Origin: Closterium sp. NIES-65
Lineage: Eukaryota > Streptophyta > Zygnematophyceae > Desmidiales > Closteriaceae
Length of the DNA: 64,000 bases
Reading direction: 5' to 3'
Assembly (NCBI GenBank): GCA_948144175.1
Contig: CANXME010002675.1
Span: forward strand, 1,922,001-1,986,000
Part shown: positions 41,770 to 52,413 of the stretch, piece after piece
How positions within the stretch are numbered: the first letter of the stretch is position 1
Layout of the letters: each line of letters starts with the position of its first letter
Notes under the pieces: model-generated
Told to the model about the DNA's origin: nothing
The model's input: only the letters and a program-made list of their open reading frames with translations
Database searches by the model: none
Position numbers and translations under genes: made by a program

Positions 41770-43676
41770 TCAAAGCTGGGTGGCGTGAGATACACCCTGC
41801 TTGATAAGATAGTCCTTGAGAGCACGGCGTGCGTTGCCCATATCAGCTTCTGCAACCCAACTGTCCTCAGTGGGGTCGTATCCCTTCCAGCGTATCAGGA
41901 ACTCGAGGGTCTTGCCGCGGCGGCACCGATGAGAGAGAATGCGCTCGATCTCGTACTCGGGTTCATCCTGTAGAAGAACAGGTGGAGGTGGCGGTAGCTG
42001 CCGTCCCTTGAACTGTTGGTTGGGGTCCTTGTAGGGTTTCAGTAGCTGCACATGGAAAGCATTGTGAAGCTTCCACGTATCTGGTAAGCGCAAGCAGAAT
42101 GTAACTGGTGTCACCTGTGCCTCAACGAGAAAAGGACCACAGAAGCGAGGCCGGAGTTTGGATGGGAGGTGAGACAGGTTCAAGTTGCGCGTGTCAAGAA
42201 GCACCTGATCTCCGACTGCTACTGAGTGATCACGTCGCTGACGATCGGCATACTGCTTCTAGGAGGTCTGCATCGTGGTGAGTCGTCGCTGAGTCTTCTC
42301 CCATAACTGCTGCATGGTGGTGACGAAGTCATGTGCGGCTTGGACGTGTGCCGGTGTAGTTGGCTGCTGTGGTGTGAGTGGTTCCCGTCCGTAACATAGG
42401 AAGAAAGGAGTTTTCTCTGTGGCCGCATGTGATGCGTTGTTGTAAGCGAACTCTAGGGTCGGTAACTGTGTGTCCCAGTGGCTGACGTCGTCCTTGCAAG
42501 CTGTGCGCAGTAACTGTTCAACCACTTGATTGAGTCGCTCTGTCTGTCCGTCAGTCTGGGGGTGGTATGCTGAAGACATTGCAAGCTTTGTCCCCAACAG
42601 TCCCATGAGCTCGTTCCAGAACTTACTGGTGAATTTTGGGTCTCTGTCTCAGATGAGTGTAGCGGGGATGCCGTGGATGGCGATGATGCGGTCGAAGAAG
42701 AGGCGAGCAGTTGCTTCAGCTGTAGCTGTGGCGTTGGTCGGTATGAAGTGACCCATTTTGGAGAACTTATCGATGACTACGAGGATGGAATCGTGCCCCT
42801 GTGAGGTCGAAGGAAGTCCGGTGATGAAGTCGAGGCTAACGACCTGCCATGGCTGCTCCGGTACGGGTAGAGGCTGAAGTAACCCTGCTTTTTTCTGCTT
42901 GCTGCTCTTCATCCGCTGGCATGTGTCGCATGAGGTGACGAACTGCTGCACGTCCGCTGCCATCCCGGGCCAGTAGTAATACTTCGCTATCCCTGCTAAC
43001 GTCTTGTTGCTCCCGAAATGTCCCGCGTATGGTACGTCGTGAAACTCCTCCAATAGGATCTGCCGTAGCGGGGCGTAATTCGGTACCCAAATCTTTCATG
43101 AACCCTTCCTTACAGCTAAGTCTTTCTCCCACTGTAATAGCTTCTTGGTCTGTGCTGTAGCAATCTTTGCGTCCACGGAGTACCCATGTTGGAATAGACC
43201 CTTGAGCAGAGGGTTCATCCCGTCGAGCTGGATGCCTGCTACATGTCCGGGGCGGCTCAATGCGTCTGCCTTGTTGTGTAGCCCGGGCTTGTAGACGATG
43301 TCGTAGCGGAAGTGAGTTTCCAGGAAGTCCACCCACCGCACCTGTCGTCGTGAGAGTGTCGGCTATGACTTCAGGTATTTGAGACTGCAGTGGTCAGTAT
43401 AGACTGTAGTCTTGGCTCCCTCTAGGTAACACCTCCACGCCTTGAAGGCTATGACTATCGCTAAGGCTTCCTTGTCGTGAATGGGGTAGTTTAGTTCTGC
43501 TCCGTGTAGCTTCTTACTGAGGTAGGCGATGGGCTGCAAACCGCGTCCGTGATCCTGCATCAGTACTGCTCCGACTGCTTGGTCACTAGCGTCTGCTTCC
43601 ACCACGTAGTCCTTGTCTTGATCCGGCAAGATGAGTACTGGCGCTGTAGTCAGTGCTGTCTGTAGCTACTCCATGG
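41770..43676 (-). pseudogene. gypsy pol fragment: RNase H, integrase, chromodomain
   Basis: On the minus strand: RNase H with VVEADASDQAVGAVL and YTDHCSLKYL (about 43630-43365), a tether with NKADALSRPG, integrase zinc finger (HFGSNKTLAGI, CDTCQRMK; about 43050-42890), and catalytic regions LDFITGLP and YHPQTDGQTERLNQVVEQ (about 42830-42510). The end is a chromodomain YEIERILSHRCRRGKTLEFLIRWKGYDPTEDSW and TGA/TAA region at 41770. The chromodomain places it among chromoviruses. Stops near 43360, 43095, 42655 and 42255 break the frame. Confidence 0.92.
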
Positions 43677-45565
43677 ACCCTGAGTCTGTCCGGTTTCGTG
43701 CTGAGCACCCTACTGTCACGCGTCTGCTAGCCACTGTTGTCACTGACCCGTCGTTTGAGTCTGCTGCTGCGTTTGCCTTAGACGCTGAGCTGGTTGACTT
43801 TGCTGCTGCTTGTCGTCTAGACTACGCTACTAGTCTTGTTGTTGAGTCCGAGTCTGTCTGTCCTCCATCCGTCGGGGGTGAGTGTGCTCTTGGCACGGAC
43901 GTCTTTGAGGACGGACAGGAGGACCTTGAGTGTCTTGCAGCCGCTGCGCCTCATCTCGTGGCCATGCTGCTTGCCCCTGAGGGAGATCCGGATGCACCAG
44001 ACATCCCGAACCCGTGCTCTTACGCTGAGGCGATCGCGGGTGAGTACTCCTCTCAGTGACAGACAGCCATGGACACAGAGATGGTGTCCTGGAAGTCCAC
44101 AGGGACCTACGTCGACGAGGTTACCCCTCCTGGGGTGAACATCGTCAACGACATGTGGATTTTCAGGGTGAAGCGGCCGACAGGTTCTCCGCCTGTCTTC
44201 AAGGCTCGTTACGTTGCTCAAGGCTTCAGTCAGCGGGAGGGAGTTGACTTCTGCCAGACTTTCTCCCCCACCCCGAAGATGACCACTCTTTGGGTGCTGC
44301 TGCGCGTTGCCGCTCAGCGTGACTACGTGCTTCACTTGCTTGACATCAGCATAGCTTTCTTACAGAGCAGCCTGCACGAGGAGATCTGGCTGCGCCGCTC
44401 ACCTGGCTTCACTGGGTCGTTTCTTGCAAGTACCTAGTGGAGCCTCCGGCGGCCGGTCTACGGTCTCTGCCAGACGCCACGTGAGTGGCACGACACAATG
44501 AGGACAACACTTGCGGCTCTTGGGCTTGCTCCTTCGACTGCAGACCTGTCGCTGTTTCTACGTACCGACACATCGCTGCCGCCGTTCTACATCTTCGTGT
44601 ACGTTGACGACCTGGTCTTTGCTACTGCTGACACTGAGGCTCTTGCCCTGGTGAAGTCGGAGCTGCAGAAGAGACACACGTGCACAGACTTGGGTGAGCT
44701 GCGCCTTGGCTTGCAGATCACCCGGGACAGAGCACGCCGCACCATCACACTGACTCAGTCACACATGGTGCAGCAGGTCCTTCAGCGCTTCGGCTTCACC
44801 TAGTCCTTGCCACAGGCCACTCCTCTGGCTACAGGTCACTCGCTCTCAGCTCCACCTTCGGACGAGTCCGTAGAGCCGAGTCGTCCTTACCCAGAGCTAG
44901 TTGGCTGCCTCATGTACTTGATGACCTGCACTTGTCCTGACCTCGCGTACCCTCTTGGCCTTCTGGCTCGTTACGTGGCTCCTGGTCGGCACCGGAAGGT
45001 GAACATGGATGCTGCTAAGAGGGTACTGCGCTACTTGTGAAGAACATCGGGCATGGGGCTCGTGCTTGGAGGACGGGGCGATGTTGTCCTCACTGGTCAC
45101 TCGGACGCATCTTGGGTTGACGACCAGGCTACAAAGCGGTCATCACAGGGTTACACCTTCAGCCTTGGCTCTGGTTGAGTTTCTTGGCGGTCTACGCGCT
45201 CGTCTTCTGTTCTCGGCTCCAGTTGTGAGGCTGAGATCTACGCCACAGCCATGGCTGTACAGGAGTTACTCTGGCTCACCTATCGGCTGATCGACTTGGG
45301 AGAGATGCCTCGTTCTCCTCAAGTTCTGTACGTCGACAAAAATGCAGCCATTGCCTTGTGTTAGGAGGACAAATTGGAGCACAGAACGAAGCACATCGCT
45401 CTGCGTTACTTTATGGCTTGAGAGTTGCAGCAGTGGGGTCAGCTTTGTCTAGCTCACGTGGCCACTCGGGCCAACACTGCTGATATATTCGCCAAGGCAT
45501 TCAGTCTGGTGATCATCAGTGCTTTTGTACTTTGTTGGGCCTTGTGCCTACGTTTCCACACTTGC
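43677..45565 (+). pseudogene. copia E4 RT-RNase H remnant
   Basis: Resumes with DPESVRFRAEHPTVTRLLATVVTDPSFES, parallel to E2. RT includes YVDDLVFA (about 44599-44622) and LGLQITRDRARRTITLTQS. RNase H is broken by several stops (after 45040, 45178, 45363, 45420). Internal stops at 44057, 44437 and 44803 also show decay. Confidence 0.9.
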
Positions 45566-45806
45566 TGTAGACTCTGCTTGTACCGTGATCTATATATATT
45601 TATATATGCCTGCATGCTTGCTCTTGGTAGGTAGAGATCCCTGTATTGTACTTGTTCCATTTATGCCTCTACATGTGAACTGGCCTTGTGGCCTTTTTGT
45701 TTGTGCCCAGTGTATGTGGTGACGTTGTGATCCACCCTGAGCTTGCTTTGCTTTTCTTGACTGGTCTTGTGACCTCTTACTCTCCCCCACTTTGTCTATG
45801 GGGGTG

Positions 45807-45940
45807 TGTGAAACATATGCATATGTTGTATTTGTGGGTAGGCTGTAGTGGGGTAGATAATGTGGGGTGTAACCCGTTCGGGTTTTCTCCTTGTACCAAT
45901 CCTCTCATTAGTCAAACTCATTCTTGCCTGGTCTCTAAGA
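45807..45940 (+). repeat. 3' LTR of E4 (134 bp)
   Basis: Starts TGTGAAACATATGC after the purine tract TATGGGGGTG and ends GTCTCTAAGA. It is followed by the ATAAT duplication. About ten substitutions separate it from the 5' LTR, so E4 is clearly older than E2. Confidence 0.93.
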
Positions 45941-48900
45941 ATAATCACCAGACCCAAGGGCCTTAGTGAAGACATCAGAAGTGTTGGCTCGAGAGGCCAC
46001 GTAAGCAAGTCACAGCTGACCACGCTGCTGCAGCTGACGCGCAAGGAAGTAGCGAAGAGCAATGTGCTTCGTTCTGTGCTCCAGTCTCTGCTTGCAACAC
46101 AAGGCAAGCATTGCCTTGTTGTCGATGTACAGAGCTGGAGGAGAACGAGGGTGCTCCCTTAATTCGGTCAGCAGGTAGGTCAGCCAACGTAGCTCCTGCG
46201 CAGCCATGGCCCCAGCGTAGATCTCAGCCTCGCAGCTGGAGCTAAGCACAGAAGAAGAACGAGTGGACCTCCACGAGACAGAACCTGAGCCAAGACTGAA
46301 GGTATAACCCTGTGACGAACGCTGAGTTGCCTGGTCGTCTGCCCAAGAAGCGTCGGAGTGTCCTGTGCGGACCACTGGACCCCGTACTCCAAGCACGAGC
46401 CCCATGCCCAATGTACTACACAAGTAACGCAGTACCCTCTTCGCAGCATCAAAGTGCAACTTTCAGTGTCTTCCAGGTGCCACGTAGCGAGCCAGGAGGT
46501 TGAGAGGGTATGCGAGGTCAGGTCATGTGCACGTCATCAGATATATGAGGCAACCCACAAGATCTGGGTACCGACCAATCGGCTCTACGGACTAGTCTGA
46601 AGGTGGAGCTGAGAGCGAGAGGCCGGTAGACAGAGGAGTGGGCTGTGGCGAGGAGTACTGGAAGCGGAAGTGCTGGAGGACCTGGTGCACCATGTGTGAC
46701 TGAGTCAAGGTGATGGTGCGCCGTGCTCTGTCCCGGGTGATCTGCAAGCCAAGATAGCTTCGCAGTTCACCAAGTCAGTGCATGTGTGTCTCTCCTGCAG
46801 CTCCGCCTTCACGAGGGCCATTGCCTCAGTGTCAGCAGTAGCAAAGACCAAGCCGTCAACGTACACGAGGATGAAGAACGGCGGCAGAGAAATGTCGTTG
46901 CGTAGAAACAGCGACGGGTCAGCAGTCGAAGGAGCAAACCCAAGAGCCGCAAGTGTCATCCTTAGTGTGTCGTGCCACTCGCGGGGCGCCTGACGCAGGC
47001 CATACACTGGTCGCCGTAGGCTCCACTAGGTACCCTTAGGAAACGACCCAGTAAAGCCCTGTCGATGGCGCAACCAGATGGCCTCGTGAAGGCTACCATG
47101 CAAGAAAGCTGTGAAGAAGTCGAGGGAGTGCAGCTCGTAGTCACGCTGAGCTGCAATGTGTAGCTACACCCGAAGAGTGGTCATCTTCGAGGTGGGGGAG
47201 AAGGTCTGAAAGAAGTCGACCCCCTCACGCTGACTGAAGCCTCGAGCAACGTAACGTGCCTTGAAGGTAGGCGGAGAACTCGGCGGCCGCTTCACCCTGA
47301 AAATCCACATGCCACTGACGATGTTCGCCCCAGGTGGGGGAACCTCGTCGACGTAGTGCCTGTGGATTTCCAGAAAGCCATCTCCGCGTCCATGGCTATC
47401 TGCCACTGAGAGGAGTACTCACCCGGAATCGCCTCTCTGTAAGAGCGCGGGGTGGGGATGTCAAGTGCATCCGGGTCTCCCTCAGAGGCAAGTAGCATGG
47501 TCGCGAGATGAGGTGCAGTGGCCGCAAGGCACTCCAGCTCCTCCTGTCTGTCCTCAAGAACGTCACACCCAAGGGCAACCTCACCCCAACGGAAGGAGGA
47601 CAGGCAGGGTCAGGGCCAAAAATGAGACTTGCAAGGTAGTCTAGGCGGCGCGCAGCAGCAAAGCCAACTAGCTCAGCGACTGGGAACTCCGTCGGAGCTG
47701 GCGGAAGACCGAGAAGGTGGCAAAGCGCACCAACAGGTCTAGCACCTCCAGCACTAGCAACTCCAGCACTACCTTCTGCACTACCAGCTCCAGCACCTCC
47801 AGCACCTCCAGCACCAGCAGCTCCAGTACACCTCTAGCACCAGTAGCACCTCCAGCACTAGCAGCTCTAGCACCTCCAGCACCAGCAGAACCTCCAGCAC
47901 CTCCAGCCCCAGCAGCACCTCCAGCACCTCCAGCACCAGCACCTCCAGCACCAGTAACACCTCCAGCACCAGTAACACCTCCAGCACTAGCAGCTCCAAT
48001 GCCTCCAGCGCCACCAGCACCTCCAGTAGTACCTCTAGCACCTCCAGTACGAGCACCTCCAGGACTAGTAGCTCCGGCAGCAGCAGCACCTGTAGCACCT
48101 CCAGTACCTCTAGCACTAGCAGCTCCAGTACCTCCAGCAGGGTCACCCACAACTCCACCGCCACTAGGACGCCCCAGAGTCAGCACCCCCAATCGCGGCA
48201 CCCTCAGAACCAGCACCCCCAGTCGCAGCACCCCCAGGCTCAGCACCAGCAGTCTCAGCTCCAGGGTCCACAGCAGCAGGCTGCGGAGGCGGTGGAGACG
48301 GCCGAGGCGAAAAACCAAGGGGGGTATCCAAGTGTGTAGAGCGGCGAGTGGCCGCCGTGTCGTCAACGGCGGTGTCACCCTCCTTAGCCGGGCCAGAGGA
48401 GTCAAAAGAGATCTCCAAAGGCTCAACCAAGGGGGGTGGGTCTACCTGAGACACACCTGAGCGAGCAAGACCCTGAGGGGGGAGGGGGTCTACCGGGGGG
48501 GGGGACTGGTACCAGGAAGAGAGGCGCGTTCCAGGGGATCAAAACACCGCTGACGTCCGCCTTGCGTCGCAAGGGGAAGACAATGGTGTAGCGTGTGTAG
48601 TCGTCAACTACCAGCAGGAAGTAGCGCTCCTGCTCCGTGCCACTGATGGGAGCTGGGCCCCACACGTCCATGTGGAGAGTCTGCAGAGGAGCAGTGGTCG
48701 GAGGAAACTTGGAGGAGTGAGGAGCGGCGCGCCGCCGCCCCTCGACGCAGGGAAGGCACGAAGGAAGGTGCAGGCGAGCGCAAGAGAAAGGGAAGGGACC
48801 TGGGAAGCCCAGAGACAAGGAGACGGGAGTGCATGCTGCGGAGACGCGGCAGGGAGGGTGACCGAGGCAGTGGTGCCAAAGAAGAGTCTGGTGGGAAAGT

Positions 48901-50790
48901 ACCCGACACGAGCAAGACGCTACAAGCTAACCAGACGCAAACACCTGACCTGACCCAGCCACTTGTGCAGACGCAGTGGTCAGTGTGTACAGACTAGACC
49001 CAGGCCGTCGAGTGAACGTAGCAAGGTTTCGGCTAGCCAGGGAGCACGTACAGATCACCACATGCTGCCCTCATGGAGTAAAGGTGTCAACCCATACATC
49101 CTGAAGAGCGGCGTTTTTTCCTGAAGAGAACCGGAGGGGTCTGTTGGATACGGAAGGACAGTGGAGGCTCGTGCGACTACTGGGCCCCTAGTGGGGTCAG
49201 CCAGTGAGACTGGTATAGGTGCAGCTAGTGGTGTGAGTGTGGTGCAGTCACGAAAGAAACAACGAGACGCACCTGAGTCAAGTGTGAAAGTGTGAAGGGC
49301 CTCATTGGAGGTAGCAGACGCACTAGCAGCAGACTCACTAGCACCTGGGATTGCAAACTCACGAGCACCTAGTGCTGCAGCGGACTCACGAGCACCTAGA
49401 GCAGCAGCCTTGACACCAGCATCACCAGGGACACACGAGTAACACGCACCCTCATCACTAAGCTCAGTCACATACATAGCATAGATGGCAGCATTGATCT
49501 TTACAAAGTCAAGAGCATACACATTTACCCCCATCCCCTGTAGTTTCACCCAGTTGGGGACAATCGACTCCTCCCCGTACTCATCCACCCAGGCATCCTC
49601 AAGACAGCCGAAGCAACGATACTCGGTGTGCAGCTTCCCGCAGGGCTGACCCTTCAGCTTCCCAGTGCGCCTGACGTACGGGCAGCGACCAGAGCCCCCA
49701 GGGGAAACACGCTGGACAACCCACTCACGAAGGCGCTGAGGCGTGGGGTTGTTCGGGAGGCGCGGCAGCTGCTGTGCAGAGCCACCACCGCCACGGCCTC
49801 CACCCTTGCCAGCTCCACCCCAACCTCCTCCACCACCCCCGCCGCCTCCACCACCCCTGCCCCCTCCACCACCCCCGCTGCCTCCACCACCCCGGCCACC
49901 TCCACTGCCGCCACCCCCTTGCCACCACCCCCGCCACCACCACCCCCGCCACCTCCACCGCTAGAGCCACCCCCACCCCCCTTGCCCCCTTTGCCCTTGC
50001 TGTTGTTGCGCCTTCCACCGGGAGCAGACGCAACGCAAACTTCCTCAGCACCAAGGAGGTTGACATCAGCAGCAGTAGCAACTGAGCGGAGGAGGGGGGA
50101 GGGAGTACACTCTTCAAAGAAGGGGGAGCGGGGAGTGTCGCGAGAGGCAGCGACATCGACAGAGCTCTTCTCGGCCTCAAGAAGGGACTTCTCAAGCGAG
50201 TCGAGTGTGATCTCAGTGGGGTCAAGGGCTAGGAACTGGTCCCTGACAGTGCGAAGGGAGTCAAGGAGGCGAGTGACGAAAAAGTACAGTGTTATATACA
50301 GAGGGGGGGGGGGGGGGGAGGGGGGGCTCGCAGCAAGGAAGGCCGGCTTGAGAGCAGCGCGGTAGCGAGCCTCACTAGAGCGGAGGTGGGTAAAGAGGTC
50401 AGAGACAGTCTGGAAGTCGACTAGCTCGGGATGCAGGTACAGCAGCATTAGACGGCCTAGGGCAGCAGTAGCTAGGGAGGAGTAGCGAGCGACTACAGCG
50501 TCATAGAGGGCCTTGGCTGTTTTCTGCTGGCTAAAGTGCGCGGGCTCAGCTACGGGCAGATATTTGCGGACAGCAAGGCGGGCAGTGGCATCACGCATGA
50601 GCCACTTCGAATGATCCTCTACCACTGTGGCAGCTGGGGCTGGGAGGGTTCCCGGCGGTATGCAAGAACAGTAAAATTCCGTCCCTAGCCTTGCTTTGCA
50701 GGTAGAGCTGGAGCTAGAGCCAAACATCAAAGCCAATCGCACGACCCTCGGCATCAAAAGTAAGAACTAAGAAGTTAGCTATGGATGCAG
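45941..50790 (-). pseudogene. copia E5 gag-pol remnant (minus strand)
   Basis: Gag lies at about 50790-49600. Its start codon has become ATA, and a TAG follows in the first 30 codons. A Gly-rich stretch and a knuckle CPYVRRTGKLKGQPC...HTEYRC are present. Protease FTLDSGASRCFF lies near 49290. GAG-pre-integrase and the first part of integrase (LHMDVWGPAPISG, about 48680) jump into the post-integrase Pro-rich segment at about 48530, so most of the catalytic core is deleted. A Gly/Ala linker (48170-47700) and RT-RNase H (47600-45941) follow with many frameshifts. RNase H ends at the E4 insertion. Confidence 0.9.
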
Positions 50791-51794
50791 TAGCAGTAGC
50801 AGTAGCAGTAGTGGCAATAGCAGCATTTTACGCAGCAGGAGGAGCAGTAGCAGCAGTGTTGCTCAGGCAGGGCGGCGCGGCTCCAGTAGCAGCAAAAGCA
50901 GCAGCAGTAGGTAGTTGCAGCAGCAGCAAGGAGCAGCAGCAGCAAGGAGCAGCAGCAGCAAGGAGCAGCAGCTGCAGCAAGTAGCAGCAGCAGGAGCGCT
51001 CAGGAGGAGGCGCGCAGCAGCAGCGGTAGCAGCGTGCGGGCTGGGTGCGCGCGGGTCTGCAGGGCAGGGTGCAGCAGCGGCAGTGCTTGCACCGGCAGCA
51101 GTAGCAGTGGCGCGCTTAATAGAAGCAGTAACAGTACTACACTTGCAGTAGCAGCTTGCAGCAGCAGCACGTAGCAGGAGCAGCCCTGGGTAGCAGGTGC
51201 GCGTGAGGTGCTCGCGGGCATGGCGCAGGCTGGTGCAGGCTGGCGCAGGCTGCTGGCGGGCAGCGCGAGTTGGGTACAGTGGCGCTCGCCGGTAGGGACG
51301 TAGTGGCGCTTGCAGCAGGCAGCGCGCAGGCAATGCGGGCTGGCAGTGCGCGGGCAGCGTGCTGGCTAGCGCGCGGGGCAGAGCAGTGCGGTTTTGCAGG
51401 GCACAGCGCAGCAGCGCGTGCGGCGGCAGGCAATGCGGGCCAAGGAGCGCGGGCAGCGTGCGGGCGCTCGCGAACGACATAGAGCAGTAGCCAGGGCAGT
51501 GCGAGCTGCGCGCGGGGCAGGGCTAGGGTTGCTTACGGGGCAACGCGAGCAGCATGCGGGGCAGCAGGCGGGCTGGTGCACACGGCATCGCTACAGTGCG
51601 CTGGTTAAGGAAGGGCCGCGCTACAGCGCGACAGGGTAGGGCAGGCGCGATTTCGCTAGGAAGGGCGGCACTAGCGGGTAATAGGTCACGACTGGGTGAG
51701 GAAGGATAGAATGGACGAGTAGGCGAATTTTCAACGGTGGGCCCTTTACAAAACTAGGTCCTAAGGTATAGGAATGTCCTATTCTCTGAAACCA
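50791..51794 (-). other. leader and primer site of E5
   Basis: CAG/GCA-rich leader with trinucleotide runs at 50900-51000. The minus-strand primer site TGGTTTCAGAGAATAGG lies next to the LTR at about 51778-51794. No gene. Confidence 0.7.
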
Positions 51795-51929
51795 TGTTAG
51801 AATCTAGTGAGAGAGGAGTGTCAATTAGGTAGGGGGGGGGGGGTACAAGACTATCAAGCAATGCGTTGTACCCTCTAAGGATAACCCCTACATAGCCCAG
51901 AAAGCTATAAACATAATTATGTTTAGACA
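51795..51929 (-). repeat. 5' LTR of E5 (135 bp)
   Basis: On the minus strand TGTCTAAACATAATTATG to GATTCTAACA. It is flanked by CATTC at 51930-51934, matching 35826-35830. Confidence 0.92.
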
Positions 51930-51955
51930 CATTCCTCTGTTCACACTTCTTTTCA

Positions 51956-52413
51956 TGGTACCTGTCGCTGGGTTAGATCCTTGTACCCCTGCTGCCCCGT
52001 GCGCGGCAACTGTTCTCGTGCGCTGCCCTGCCCGTGCGCTGCCCTGCATGCACACACCTGCCTGTGCACTGTCCCATGCGCCGCACCTGCCCCCGCGCTG
52101 CCTCGTGCGGCGCGCCTGTCTGTACGGGCCGCCTCTGCCCCGCGCGCCGCACCTGCCCGCTGGCAGTTGCTCATACGCCGCGCTGCTGCCACTGCTGGCC
52201 GTGAGCCATACCATTACTGCTGCTTGCATGCCGCTACCGCTCGAGTGCCACCGCTGCGCTTGGCCATGCTACTGCTCACCTATAGCCGGGCTGTACCCCG
52301 AGCCGCCGTCCATGCCTAGATCCTAGTGGTGCTGCTTGACTTAATTTCCGTCATGGCGATTATCTCTGTCCTAGCGTGTGTCTCAAGTCACACCACCCCC
52401 CTTGGTTTAGCCT
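51956..52413 (+). other. primer site and leader remnant of E3
   Basis: TGGTACCTGTCGCTGG follows the LTR end at 51955. The leader is rich in GTGCGCTGCC-like repeats and runs directly into post-integrase sequence, so gag through integrase were deleted. Confidence 0.65.

Larger units (their letters stand above)
41372..43676 (-). mobile_element. 5'-truncated Ty3/gypsy chromovirus nested in E4
   Basis: A minus-strand gypsy fragment: late RT/RNase H, integrase, chromodomain, polypurine tract (minus-strand complement of CCCCCCTC, 41762-41772) and a 388-bp 3' LTR. The 5' LTR, gag, protease and most of RT are missing, and the right end meets copia sequence near 43676. Whether the truncation came with a deletion of adjacent copia sequence is unclear. 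Confidence 0.9.
37427..45940 (+). mobile_element. Ty1/copia element E4, with an internal gypsy insertion
   Basis: LTRs are 37427-37560 and 45807-45940 (134 bp each, about ten differences). ATAAT duplications lie at 37422-37426 and 45941-45945. It was inserted in E5. It contains leader, gag, protease, integrase, RT and RNase H remnants with many stops and indels, and a gypsy fragment at 41372-43676. Confidence 0.95.
35831..51929 (-). mobile_element. minus-strand Ty1/copia element E5, decayed and twice interrupted
   Basis: The 5' LTR is at 51795-51929 and the 3' LTR at 35831-35969 plus 37105-37114. CATTC duplications lie at 35826-35830 and 51930-51934. It was inserted in the 5' LTR of E3. A TIR element sits in its 3' LTR (35970-37101), and E4 (37427-45940) sits in the sequence coding the C-terminal end of RNase H. 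Removing E4 and one ATAAT restores colinearity with other copias. Confidence 0.93.

Noticed and set aside
50781..51480. ORFs in the CAG/GCA-rich stretch on both strands
   Set aside because: Trinucleotide-rich E5 leader; all frames are open and no protein family is recognisable.
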